Assembly: GCF_003470665.1 (NCBI RefSeq)
Contig: NZ_QRJZ01000025.1
Coordinates: 1-38,049, forward strand
Length of the DNA: 38,049 nucleotides
Direction of reading: 5' to 3'
Source of the DNA: Collinsella sp. AM17-1
Lineage (GTDB): Bacteria > Actinomycetota > Coriobacteriia > Coriobacteriales > Coriobacteriaceae
Part shown: piece by piece, positions 8,063 to 16,522 of the stretch
How positions within the stretch are numbered: the stretch's first letter is position 1
Layout: the number at the start of each line of letters is the position of its first letter
Position numbers and translations under genes: made by a program
Notes under the pieces: model-generated
Database searches by the model: none
Seen by the model: the letters and a program-made list of their open reading frames with translations, nothing else
Told to the model about the DNA's origin: nothing

Positions 8063-9268
8063 CTACGACAGCACGACGCCGCCAAGCCAGCCCCAACGCA
8101 CGCCAGAGCCAGTGCCGTAGAACCCAATGAACGAGTCAAGCGACCTCGACGTGATGGCGCCCTCGTTACTCATAACGATGCCGCCGCCAACGTAGATGCC
8201 CACGTGGCCATAGATCAGACCCGGCATGCCGGTACCGCTATGCGATGAGTCGGCAACGATCATGCCCACCTGCAGCGCCGAGCGATCGGAGCTATAGCAC
8301 CATGCGTTAAACATGTCGCACGCGTTACCGCCAAAGTAACCAACGCCGGCGTTGCGGAAGACGTTGGTGACCCACGCCGCGCACCAGTTCTGACCAGGCG
8401 AGGGCGTGGAATAGCAAGCGTTGACGACAGCCTGCTGCTTGCCCGAGCCGGCATTTTGTTGCGGAGTTCCGGGCGCATACGATCCGCCACCCGAGTTTGA
8501 ACCACCCGAGTAGGAATTGTTCTTGTTCGCGGCAGCCGCGGCAGCGGCAGCCTTCTTGGCAGCCTCCTCGGCCTGAGCGGCAGCAAGAATCTCGGAATCG
8601 CGCTGCGCCATGAGCTCCTTGACATCGTCGGAGAGGCCGTTCAGAACCGTCTGGACCTCCTGCTGCTTGGCCTGCATATCCTGCATCTGAGCAGACTGCT
8701 GGTCCTTGAGCTTCTCCAAGTCGGCTTTTTGCGACTCGAGCTCGGACTTCTGCGTATCGAGCTCTTGCTGGATGGTCTGGATGTCCTCGATGGCGTCACG
8801 GTCGCTCTTGTTGATCTTCTCGACGTAATGCGCGTTGGCGACGAGCTCCTCAAACGAACCAGAAGCGAGCAGCAACGACAGGATATTGGTGCCACCCGAC
8901 TTGTAGCTTGCCGCCACGCGATCGGAAAGCTCGTTACGCTTCTTCTTGAGCTCCGACTTCTTGGTGTCGATCTGCTCCTGGGTGTCGTCGATCTGACCCT
9001 GAACACCCTCGATGTCGTTGAGCGTCTGAGCATTCTTGTTAGCGAGCGCCGCGTACTCGTTGGCAATGCTATCAAGCTGGGCCTGGACCTCGTCGAGCTG
9101 GGCCTGGGCGGCATTCAGCTTGTCGGTGGTTTCCTGGCTGGCCTCGGCAGCATGGGCGCGGACAGGTAGGCCAAAAAGAACTGCAGCAGAAGCGGCGCCG
9201 AACAGGGCCTTGAGGGCGGTGCGGCGTGAGAGCTCCTGAGTAAAGATGGAATCGCTGTTTGGTGACAT
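8063..9268 (-). CDS. Secreted coiled-coil cysteine peptidase (NlpC/P60- or CHAP-like)
   Basis: The 401-residue protein has an N-terminal export signal containing SRRTALK, close to a twin-arginine motif, with probable cleavage after AHAAEA. Residues about 45-230 are a coiled coil of the kind found in FtsX-stimulated hydrolases such as PcsB and RipC. An Ala-rich and Gly/Ser-rich linker leads to a C-terminal papain-fold domain. Cys296 in QNWCAAWV and His355 in YGHVGIYVGGG are the likely catalytic pair. It should cleave peptidoglycan stem peptides, perhaps at division. GGAG precedes the ATG at 9268. Its stop codon directly abuts structured element copy 1. Confidence 0.9.
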   Translation of the reverse strand: MSPNSDSIFTQELSRRTALKALFGAASAAVLFGLPVRAHAAEASQETTDKLNAAQAQLDEVQAQLDSIANEYAALANKNAQTLNDIEGVQGQIDDTQEQIDTKKSELKKKRNELSDRVAASYKSGGTNILSLLLASGSFEELVANAHYVEKINKSDRDAIEDIQTIQQELDTQKSELESQKADLEKLKDQQSAQMQDMQAKQQEVQTVLNGLSDDVKELMAQRDSEILAAAQAEEAAKKAAAAAAAANKNNSYSGGSNSGGGSYAPGTPQQNAGSGKQQAVVNACYSTPSPGQNWCAAWVTNVFRNAGVGYFGGNACDMFNAWCYSSDRSALQVGMIVADSSHSGTGMPGLIYGHVGIYVGGGIVMSNEGAITSRSLDSFIGFYGTGSGVRWGWLGGVVLS

Positions 9269-9537
9269 ATGTACTCCGTTACATGTTTTGTTTATATGTC
9301 GCTCAAGACATACATATTACCGTACATCCGACGCATCCCAACGATTTCCACGAACGGCAGAAAACCGCACGACCGGCGGCATGCGCACGGCCTGGAATTA
9401 CCAAGAAACCGTTATGCATTCCTGTCTTATGAGTACGTTAACATCATTACTCTGCTTTTCATTGTGTCAAACAGTTGCACCGTACCTAGCTGCGCTATAC
9501 TCCCTCAAGAAGTGTTCCTGATTCGATAGGAGACTAC
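9269..9537 (+). promoter_or_regulatory. Divergent promoter region for the peptidase gene and galE
   Basis: This 269-bp divergent spacer has no credible gene. A TATACT box at 9496-9501 lies about 42 bp before the galE start, with TTGCAC at 9475-9480 as a weak -35 at a short 15-bp spacing. No operator palindrome stands out. Confidence 0.5.
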
Positions 9538-10599
9538 ATGTCCCAAGCACTCGACCCCAAAGACACCTGCGTCCTCGTTACCGGCGGTGCCGGCTTCATC
9601 GGTTCCCATACCGTCGTTCAGCTGCTCGAGGGCGGCTACCAGGTCGTCGTCGTCGATGACCTCTCCAACTCCAGCGCCGTCGCCATCGACCGCGTCAAGA
9701 CCATCGTGGGCGACGAGGCCGCCAAGAACCTCACCTTCTACGAGGCCAACGTGCTCGACCGCGATGCGATGAACAAGATCTTCGATACCCACCAGATCGA
9801 CCGCGTCATCCACTTCGCCGGCTTTAAGGCCGTCGGCGAATCGGTGAGCAAGCCTGTCGAGTACTACCACAACAATATCGAGAACACCCTGGTGCTCATT
9901 GACGTCATGCGCAACCATGGCTGCAAGTCCATCATCTTCTCGAGCTCCTCGACCGTCTACGGCGATCCGGACAATCCGCCTGTCACCGAGGAAGACCCCA
10001 AGAAGCCCGCGACCAACCCCTACGGTTGGACCAAGTGGATGATTGAGCAGATCCTCATGGATGTCCACACCGCCGACCCCGAGTGGGACGTCGTGCTGCT
10101 CCGTTACTTCAACCCCATCGGTGCCCATCCGTCAGGCTTGATCGGCGAGGACCCCAAGGGCATCCCCAACAACCTGGTTCCCTATGTCGCCCAGGTCGCC
10201 GTGGGCAAGCTCGAGGCCGTTCAGGTCTTTGGCAACGACTACCCCACCCCCGACGGCACCGGTGTGCGCGACTACATCCACGTGTGCGACCTGGCATCTG
10301 GTCACGTTGCCGCCCTCAACTGGATGAATGGCAAAACCGGCGTCGAGATCTTTAACCTGGGCACCGGCACCGGCACCTCGGTGCTCGAGGTCGTCGCTGC
10401 CTTCTCCAAGGCGTGCGGCAAGGAGCTGCCCTATGTGATTCGCGAACGCCGTGCCGGCGATATCGCTGCCAACTGGTGCGATGCCTCCAAGGCCGAGCGC
10501 ATGATGGGCTGGAAGGCCCAGTACGATATCGCGGACATGTGCCGCGACAGCTGGAATTGGCAGAGCCATAACCCCAACGGCTTCGCCGACGCCGAGTAG
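9538..10599 (+). CDS. galE: UDP-glucose 4-epimerase
   Basis: GalE interconverts UDP-galactose and UDP-glucose in the Leloir pathway and supplies galactosyl donors for surface glycans. The 353-residue short-chain dehydrogenase-type protein has the NAD-binding GGAGFIGSH at residues 16-24, a serine-rich SSSSTVYG strand and the catalytic YGWTK (Tyr-x3-Lys). ATAGGAG precedes the ATG at 9538. It appears to be monocistronic, ending in a strong terminator before malQ. Other UDP-sugar epimerases share the fold, but length and motifs favour GalE. Confidence 0.95.
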   Translation: MSQALDPKDTCVLVTGGAGFIGSHTVVQLLEGGYQVVVVDDLSNSSAVAIDRVKTIVGDEAAKNLTFYEANVLDRDAMNKIFDTHQIDRVIHFAGFKAVGESVSKPVEYYHNNIENTLVLIDVMRNHGCKSIIFSSSSTVYGDPDNPPVTEEDPKKPATNPYGWTKWMIEQILMDVHTADPEWDVVLLRYFNPIGAHPSGLIGEDPKGIPNNLVPYVAQVAVGKLEAVQVFGNDYPTPDGTGVRDYIHVCDLASGHVAALNWMNGKTGVEIFNLGTGTGTSVLEVVAAFSKACGKELPYVIRERRAGDIAANWCDASKAERMMGWKAQYDIADMCRDSWNWQSHNPNGFADAE

Positions 10600-10621
10600 C
10601 AAAAACCTACATACCGCTCTT

Positions 10622-10655
10622 GCCCCGATCTCACGATGTGAGACCGGGGCTTTTT
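10622..10655 (+). terminator. Intrinsic terminator of galE
   Basis: GCCCCGATCTCA (10622-10633) pairs with TGAGACCGGGGC (10639-10650) with one G/A exception, then five T residues follow. Confidence 0.93.
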
Positions 10656-10707
10656 CATGACGCGTAACCATTTACCGAAAATGGGCCAACTTTTTAATCT
10701 CGCCTAT

Positions 10708-10734
10708 ACATGTTTAAACAACATGTTCTACAAT
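10708..10734 (+). promoter_or_regulatory. malQ promoter with overlapping palindromic operator
   Basis: TACAAT at 10729-10734 is a good -10 box. Just upstream, ACATGTT-TAAAC-AACATGT (10708-10726) is palindromic and contains ATGTTTAAACAA (10710-10721), which is 11/12 to the palindrome TTGTTTAAACAA found before other sugar genes in this window. Placement between -35 and -10 suggests repression. Confidence 0.7.
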
Positions 10735-10818
10735 AGGGACATCGACTCTAAAACTCGGGACGGGCTGTTCACCCATCTGCAGGCCGATCCCACAACAAGA
10801 AGGTTGGTGAGCACATCC

Positions 10819-12324
10819 ATGGAGCGTGCGAGCGGTGTTCTCATGCCCATCTCATCCCTGCCCGGACCGTACGGCATCGGCGGCTTTGGCTGGAACGCCT
10901 ACGACTTTGTCGATTTCCTCGCCTCGTGCAAACAACATTATTGGCAGATTCTGCCCCTTACGACGACGAGCTATGGCGATTCTCCCTATCAGTCGTTCTC
11001 GGCCCGTGCGGGCAACCCCAATTTCATCGACTTTGCCGAGCTGATCGAGGCCGGCTATCTGGAGCAGTGCGATATCGACGGTGTTTATCTGGGCTCCGAT
11101 CCCAACAACGTTGACTATGGCGCGATTTTTAGCGGTCGCCGCCAGATTCTCGACCGTGCCGCCGAACGCTTCGCCTCCGACAAGCCAGCCGATTTCGACG
11201 ACTTTGTCCAAACCAACGAAGACTGGCTCATCCCCTACTGCGAGTTCATGACCGTCAAGGAGGAGTGCGGTCTCAAGGCATTTTGGGAGTGGCCCGCAGA
11301 GCTCCGTACCCGTGGCGAGGCTTCTGCCAAGGTCTGCGCTGCCCATCCCGCGCGCATGCTCTACCACCAGATGACGCAGTACTTCTTCGATCGTCAGTGG
11401 AGCCGCCTCAAGGCCTATGCCAACGAGCGCGACATCCTGATCATCGGCGACCTGCCCATCTATGTCTCGCGCGACTCCGTCGAGATGTGGGCAAGCCCCG
11501 AGCTCTTTAAGATCGACGCCGCCGGCAACCCCGTCAGTGTCGCCGGCACACCGCCCGATCAGTTCTCCGCCACTGGCCAGTACTGGGGCAATCCCATCTA
11601 TGACTGGGATGCTATGGAAGCAGACGGCTTCTCCTGGTGGAAAGGCCGCATCCGCGCGGCACTCAACATGTACGACGTTATCCGTCTGGACCACTTCCGC
11701 GGTTTTGAGGCATTTTGGGAGGTGCCGTTCTCCTCTCCCGATTCGTCATATGGTTCGTGGACGCAGGGACCCGGTCTCAAACTCTTCAAGGTGCTCGAGG
11801 AAAAGCTCGGTACGCTACCCATCATCGCCGAGGATCTGGGCTTTCTTACCCCCGGCGTCATCGACATGCGCGATACCACGGGCTTCCCTGGCATGAAGAT
11901 CCTGCAGTTTGCCTTTGAGGGCACCAACTCGTACTACCTGCCGCATAACTACATTGCCAACACCGTCGCCTATGTCGGTACGCATGACAACGAGACGGCA
12001 CGCGGCTGGTATGAGGGAACGGCCACCCCGCGTCAGCGCGAGCAGGCGGCCCTGTACACCCATCAGCGGGCAGGCGAGTCCATGGCCGACGCACTCAACC
12101 GCACCATCGCCGCCAGCGTGAGCGACACGTGCATCTATACCATGCAGGACCTGCTCAATCTGGGCAACGAGGCGCGCATCAACACCCCTGCCACCTTGGG
12201 CGGCAACTGGACTTGGCGCATGCTCGATGGCGCCATCACCCGCGAGCTCGAGCACAAGCTCACCGACTGGACCGAGACCTACTTCCGCATCCCATCGGAA
12301 GCCGAGATCGAGCTTCCCCAATAG
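10819..12324 (+). CDS. malQ: 4-alpha-glucanotransferase (amylomaltase)
   Basis: MalQ is a cytoplasmic GH77 enzyme that transfers glucan segments between maltodextrins, releasing glucose and making longer chains for phosphorylase. From the ATG at 10819 the protein has 501 residues, the usual length. The catalytic triad is visible: nucleophile Asp291 in RLDHFRG, acid/base Glu338 in IIAEDLG, and Asp390 in THDNET. A GTG at 10807 with AAGAAGG close upstream is an alternative start. A longer frame from 10657 overlaps the galE terminator and the malQ promoter and is rejected. glgP follows after a terminator; the pair carries out maltodextrin breakdown. The upstream TTGTTTAAACAA-like operator links it to the nearby sugar transporters. 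Confidence 0.95.
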   Translation: MERASGVLMPISSLPGPYGIGGFGWNAYDFVDFLASCKQHYWQILPLTTTSYGDSPYQSFSARAGNPNFIDFAELIEAGYLEQCDIDGVYLGSDPNNVDYGAIFSGRRQILDRAAERFASDKPADFDDFVQTNEDWLIPYCEFMTVKEECGLKAFWEWPAELRTRGEASAKVCAAHPARMLYHQMTQYFFDRQWSRLKAYANERDILIIGDLPIYVSRDSVEMWASPELFKIDAAGNPVSVAGTPPDQFSATGQYWGNPIYDWDAMEADGFSWWKGRIRAALNMYDVIRLDHFRGFEAFWEVPFSSPDSSYGSWTQGPGLKLFKVLEEKLGTLPIIAEDLGFLTPGVIDMRDTTGFPGMKILQFAFEGTNSYYLPHNYIANTVAYVGTHDNETARGWYEGTATPRQREQAALYTHQRAGESMADALNRTIAASVSDTCIYTMQDLLNLGNEARINTPATLGGNWTWRMLDGAITRELEHKLTDWTETYFRIPSEAEIELPQ

Positions 12325-12372
12325 GAGCTACCGCGCCCGACCCCACCCCATCGTGCGGACGCGCTCGCTTTT

Positions 12373-12414
12373 CCCGCGCGAGGCCACCCCAATCCCCTCG
12401 CGCGGGCTTCTTTT
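12373..12414 (+). terminator. Intrinsic terminator between malQ and glgP
   Basis: CCCGCGCGAGG (12373-12383) and CCTCGCGCGGG (12396-12406) form a perfect 11-bp stem followed by CTTCTTTT. glgP starts 40 nt later, so either a short promoter lies inside or read-through is used. Confidence 0.88.
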
Positions 12415-12453
12415 GCATTTCTGACATGTAGTCAACCCACCACAGGAGGAAAC

Positions 12454-14721
12454 ATGCCCCGTATCAATCTTGCGGATCTTGCCGAGCAGTCCTTTGGGAC
12501 TTCGCTCGAGCAACTCGATGACCGCCACATTTACAAACTGCTCGTCAAGCTTGTGCAGGAGCGCTCTGCCGCCTGTCCGCTCAACAATGGCAAGAAAAAG
12601 CTCTACTACATCTCTGCCGAGTTTTTGATCGGTAAGCTGCTCATCAACAACATGATCGACCTTGGCATCTATGACGATGTTAAGGACCAGCTCACCGCCG
12701 CCGGCCACGACCTCAACAAGATTGAGGAGTTTGAGGTCGAGCCGTCGCTCGGCAACGGTGGTCTGGGCCGCCTGGCCGCGTGCTTCCTGGATTCCATCGC
12801 CACGCTGGGCCTGACCGGCGACGGCGTGGGCCTCAACTACCACTACGGCCTGTTCCGTCAGCGCTTTGTCGACAATCAGCAGAAGGCCGTCCCCGACGAG
12901 TGGCTCGGCGAGCAGGATATCCTGATTGATGACGACCGCTCCTACACTGTTGAGTTTGGCGATTTTGCCGTCACCTCCAAGCTCGTCAACATCGATGTGC
13001 CTGGTTACGGCCAGCCCACCAAGAACCGCCTGCGCCTGTTTGACCTGGCAAGTGTCGACGACGGCCTGGTCCCCGGCAGCTCCATCGACTTCGATAAGAC
13101 CGAGATCGCCAAGAACCTCACTTTGTTCCTCTACCCTGACGATTCCGACGAGCAGGGCCGCCTGCTTCGCATCTACCAGGAATACTTCATGGTGAGCAAC
13201 GCCGCCCAGCTCCTGATCGACGAGGCCATCGAGCGCGGCAGCAACCTGCACGATCTGGCCGACTACGCCGTGGTCCAGATTAACGACACGCACCCCACCA
13301 TGGTCATCCCCGAGCTCATTCGCTTGCTCACCACCGAGCACGACATCGAGTTTGACGAGGCCGTGACCATCGTACGCTCCATGGTCGCCTACACTAACCA
13401 CACGATTCTTGCCGAGGCGCTCGAGAAGTGGCCGCTCACCAGCCTGCAGAAGGTCTCCCCTGCCATCGCCGACATTATCGTCAAGCTCGATGAGATCGCA
13501 AAGGCCGAGCACGACGATCCGCGCGTCGCCATCATCGACGAATACGACACCGTCCACATGGCCCACATGGACATCCACTTTGGCTTCTCCATCAACGGCG
13601 TCGCCGCACTCCACACCAAGATTCTGGAGGACACCGAGCTTCATCCGTTCTACGAGATCTACCCCGAGAAGTTCTCCAATAAGACCAACGGCATCACCTT
13701 CCGCCGCTGGATCCAGGGAGCCAACCCCGCGCTTGCCAGCCTGCTCGACGATGTAATCGGTACCGATTGGCGCAGCACCGGCGACTTGAGCAAACTCGCC
13801 GACTTCGCCGACAATAAGAGCATTCTTGAGCGCTTGGCCGCCACCAAAGCCGAAGCCAAAACCATCATGCGCGAGTTTATGGCGCTCGAGCAGGGCGTGA
13901 CGATCCCCTCCAACGCCATCATCGACGTCCAGGTCAAGCGTATCCACGAGTACAAGCGCCAGCAGATGCTCGCGCTCTACATCATCTGGAAGTATCTCGA
14001 CATCAAGAACGGCAACAAGCCCGCTCACCCCGTCACCATCATCTTTGGCGGCAAGGCGGCACCTGCCTACACCATCGCCCAGGACATCATCCATCTGATC
14101 CTGACGCTGTCGCAGTGGATTGCAAACGACCCCGATGTGGCCCCCTACCTGCAGGTCGTCATGATCGAGAACTACAACGTCACCGCCGCCGAGCGCGTGA
14201 TTCCCGCCGCCGACATCTCCGAACAGATCAGCCTGGCCTCCAAGGAGGCGAGCGGCACTTCTAACATGAAGTTCATGCTCAACGGCGCTTTGACCCTGTG
14301 CACGCTCGACGGTGCCAACGTGGAGATTGCCGAGCTCGTGGGCGACGAGAACATCTACACCTTTGGTGCCTCGTCCAAACAGGTCGAGCGGCTCTACGCC
14401 GACGGCACCTACAACGCCGGTGCGCTCTACTGCAAGCCCGGCATTAAACTGCTGGTGGACTTCATCACCAACCCGGCCTTTATGGCGACCGGCAACGCCG
14501 AGCGCCTGCAGCGCCTGCACGACGACATTAAGGGCAAGGACTGGTTTATGGCCCTGCTCGACATTGAGGAGTACATCCAGACCAAGGAGCGCGTGCTAGC
14601 CGACTACGAGGACCAGGACGCTTGGATGCGCAAGGCACTGATCAACATCGCCAACGCCGGCACCTTCTCGTCCGACCGCACAATCTCCCAGTACAACGAC
14701 GAGATCTGGCACCTGAGCTAA
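12454..14721 (+). CDS. glgP: Glycogen/maltodextrin phosphorylase
   Basis: This 755-residue GT35 enzyme phosphorolyses alpha-1,4-glucans to glucose-1-phosphate using pyridoxal phosphate. The cofactor lysine is Lys606 in GTSNMKFMLNGA, and EPSLGNGGLGRLAACF near residue 100 is the family signature. It is somewhat shorter than E. coli MalP or GlgP (about 800 residues), as is common in Gram-positive relatives. CAGGAGGAAAC gives an excellent ribosome site at 12454. Adjacent malQ makes maltodextrin catabolism the likely role, though use of stored glycogen cannot be excluded. A strong terminator follows. Confidence 0.95.
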   Translation: MPRINLADLAEQSFGTSLEQLDDRHIYKLLVKLVQERSAACPLNNGKKKLYYISAEFLIGKLLINNMIDLGIYDDVKDQLTAAGHDLNKIEEFEVEPSLGNGGLGRLAACFLDSIATLGLTGDGVGLNYHYGLFRQRFVDNQQKAVPDEWLGEQDILIDDDRSYTVEFGDFAVTSKLVNIDVPGYGQPTKNRLRLFDLASVDDGLVPGSSIDFDKTEIAKNLTLFLYPDDSDEQGRLLRIYQEYFMVSNAAQLLIDEAIERGSNLHDLADYAVVQINDTHPTMVIPELIRLLTTEHDIEFDEAVTIVRSMVAYTNHTILAEALEKWPLTSLQKVSPAIADIIVKLDEIAKAEHDDPRVAIIDEYDTVHMAHMDIHFGFSINGVAALHTKILEDTELHPFYEIYPEKFSNKTNGITFRRWIQGANPALASLLDDVIGTDWRSTGDLSKLADFADNKSILERLAATKAEAKTIMREFMALEQGVTIPSNAIIDVQVKRIHEYKRQQMLALYIIWKYLDIKNGNKPAHPVTIIFGGKAAPAYTIAQDIIHLILTLSQWIANDPDVAPYLQVVMIENYNVTAAERVIPAADISEQISLASKEASGTSNMKFMLNGALTLCTLDGANVEIAELVGDENIYTFGASSKQVERLYADGTYNAGALYCKPGIKLLVDFITNPAFMATGNAERLQRLHDDIKGKDWFMALLDIEEYIQTKERVLADYEDQDAWMRKALINIANAGTFSSDRTISQYNDEIWHLS

Positions 14722-14749
14722 TTCGCTTCCCTTACCCATCCTCTTGAAA

Positions 14750-14782
14750 ACGGAGTCGCGGCAACGCGGCTCCGTTTTTTTG
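14750..14782 (+). terminator. Intrinsic terminator of glgP
   Basis: ACGGAGTCGCG (14750-14760), loop GCAA, CGCGGCTCCGT (14765-14775) form an 11-bp stem with one wobble pair, followed by seven T residues. Confidence 0.95.
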
Positions 14783-14820
14783 TGTCCCTGTGTTGCCCGT
14801 GGCCTGCCTCGACCAAACAA

Positions 14821-15115
14821 TCTCGGTCTGTAACATCTAGCCGGCAAAAGTGAGTCTACCTGTTACAAATCTAGATAAACGAAATTGCCCCGATGAACTG
14901 TCTCAATCTGTAACAGATAACCGCCGGAATCGGGTCTACCTGTTACAGAATGAGACAGACGGGCAAGGCGGCTAAAACAATCTCAATCTGTAACAGGTAA
15001 CTGCCGAAATCAGTCCTTCGTGTTACAGGTCGAGATGAAAGGACAGGCAACTCGACGCTGTCTCAACCTGTAACATCTAGGCCCAATTTGGCCCTCCTCC
15101 TGTTACAGATCAAGA
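14821..15115. repeat. Four inverted repeats at an exact 80-bp period
   Basis: Units begin at 14821, 14901, 14981 and 15061. Each has TCTC-N4-TGTAACA on the left and TGTTACA exactly 40 nt from the unit start, then an AGA-ending complement of the left edge. The stem is up to 16 bp (one mismatch in unit 2). Loops of about 25 nt and linkers of about 25 nt differ strongly between units. The array fills the gap between convergent glgP and the ABC ATPase. It contains no ORF and is not a CRISPR because the conserved blocks are short inverted pairs. Confidence 0.85.
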
Positions 15116-15148
15116 CAAACTGACAGATAGACAACCCGGCACAAAGAA

Positions 15149-15185
15149 AGGCTCCCCTCTCGCCCAGTGGACGGGAGGGGAGCCT
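15149..15185 (-). terminator. Intrinsic terminator of the ABC importer operon
   Basis: AGGCTCCCCTC (15149-15159) and GAGGGGAGCCT (15175-15185) form an 11-bp stem. On the minus strand the stem is followed by TTCTTTG, appropriate for ending the operon whose last stop is at 15255. Confidence 0.88.
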
Positions 15186-15254
15186 TATATGTGACCGCGG
15201 CAAAAGGATGGCAATACCGCAGTCGCCCAAAGGGAGGGCCTGGATGCACCGGGC

Positions 15255-16454
15255 CTAGATAAGGTTCTTGCCAGACACCTTATCGAAGAGATGGGTCGCG
15301 TTCTTCTCGAACTTAAACCAGATGGAGTCGCCCGCCTTGAGCGCGCCCTTGGCCTCAAGGTCGACAACGGGAATGATCAGGACGAACTGGCCATCGGGAG
15401 CGGTCACGTGGACATGCTCGGTCGAACCCATGAGCTCGGTCACCTCGACGGTACCCTGGAGCGCGCCCTCCTCGCCCTTGTCGGCAAGCAGAATCTGCTC
15501 GGGGCGCACGCCGGCCGTAATCTCCTTCACATCGCCGCCGTCCCAGTTGAGAGCAAGCTTAGCGCAGGTCTCGGGGGCGAGCGCCACGTTCATATCCTCG
15601 GTCTTGACGGTAAAGCCGTTGCCCGAGCGCACCAGCTGGGCATCGAAGAAGTTCATCTGCGGCACGCCGATAAAGCCGGCGACGAAGATGTTCGCGGGAT
15701 GGTTGAAGACCTCCTGCGGGGTGGCGATCTGCTGGACAACGCCGTCCTTCATAACCACGATGCGATCGCCGAGGGTCATGGCCTCGGTCTGGTCGTGGGT
15801 GACGTAGATGAACGTGCCCTTGATCTCGTGGCGCAGCTTGATGAGCTCGGCACGCATCTGGTTACGCAGCTTGGCGTCCAGGTTGGACAGCGGCTCGTCC
15901 ATCAGGAAGACCTTAGGATCACGCACGATGGCACGGCCGATAGCGACACGCTGACGCTGGCCGCCCGAAAGCGCCTTGGGCTTACGATCGAGGTACTCGG
16001 TGATACCCAAGATCTCGGCAGCGGAGCGAACCTTGCGGTCGATCTCGTCCTTGGGGACCTTCTTGAGCTCAAGCGTAAACGCCATGTTCTCGTACACCGT
16101 CATATTGGGGTACAGAGCATAGCTCTGGAACACCATGGCGATGTCGCGGTCCTTGGGCGCCACGTCGTTGACGCGCTTGCCGTCGATGAGCACGTCGCCC
16201 GAGGTGATGTCCTCCAGGCCAGCAACCATGCGCATCGTCGTGGACTTACCGCAGCCAGACGGGCCAACGAGAACGATAAACTCCTGGTCATGCACGGTGA
16301 GGTTAAAGTCTTCCACCGCGAGCACACCGTCCTCGGTAACCTTGAGGTTGTGCTTCTTTTCCTCGGTCTTCTTCTTTTTGCCAAAGAAGCCCTTCTTTTT
16401 GGACTCGTTGTTGGGATACACCTTCTGAACATGTTTGAGAACGATCTCGGCCAT
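15255..16454 (-). CDS. Sugar ABC importer ATPase (MsmK/UgpC/MalK type)
   Basis: The 399-residue ATPase energises import by the two permeases encoded just upstream. It has Walker A GPSGCGKS (residues 64-71), signature LSGGQRQR, Walker B VFLMDEP, the H-loop VTHDQTEAM and a C-terminal TOBE/OB regulatory region, as in the MalK/MsmK group. An unusual Lys-rich insertion (KKKGFFGKKKKTEEKK, about residues 19-34) sits before the usual first strand, which puts Walker A about 26 residues later than in typical homologues. The start at 16454 follows AAAGGTAG. A hairpin at 16472-16498 separates it from the permease genes. MsmK-type ATPases often serve several importers. Confidence 0.94.
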   Translation of the reverse strand: MAEIVLKHVQKVYPNNESKKKGFFGKKKKTEEKKHNLKVTEDGVLAVEDFNLTVHDQEFIVLVGPSGCGKSTTMRMVAGLEDITSGDVLIDGKRVNDVAPKDRDIAMVFQSYALYPNMTVYENMAFTLELKKVPKDEIDRKVRSAAEILGITEYLDRKPKALSGGQRQRVAIGRAIVRDPKVFLMDEPLSNLDAKLRNQMRAELIKLRHEIKGTFIYVTHDQTEAMTLGDRIVVMKDGVVQQIATPQEVFNHPANIFVAGFIGVPQMNFFDAQLVRSGNGFTVKTEDMNVALAPETCAKLALNWDGGDVKEITAGVRPEQILLADKGEEGALQGTVEVTELMGSTEHVHVTAPDGQFVLIIPVVDLEAKGALKAGDSIWFKFEKNATHLFDKVSGKNLI

Positions 16455-16471
16455 GTCTCTACCTTTCGATA

Positions 16472-16498
16472 TGCGGCGCCACGCTGAGGGGCGCCGCA
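16472..16498. other. Intercistronic stem-loop before the ATPase gene
   Basis: TGCGGCGCC (16472-16480) and GGCGCCGCA (16490-16498) form a 9-bp GC stem in the 68-nt gap between permease and ATPase genes. With no T-run it is more likely an mRNA processing or stability element than a terminator. Confidence 0.6.
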
Positions 16499-16522
16499 GA
16501 AACTTGCAAAACAGTTACGGCA

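Noticed and set aside
12328..14520. 730-residue minus-strand frame over glgP
   Set aside because: Antisense shadow of glgP, whose PLP motif and ribosome site are unambiguous.
14821..15115. CRISPR array
   Set aside because: Period is regular but the conserved blocks are short inverted pairs, loops and linkers are not spacer-like, and no cas genes are present.
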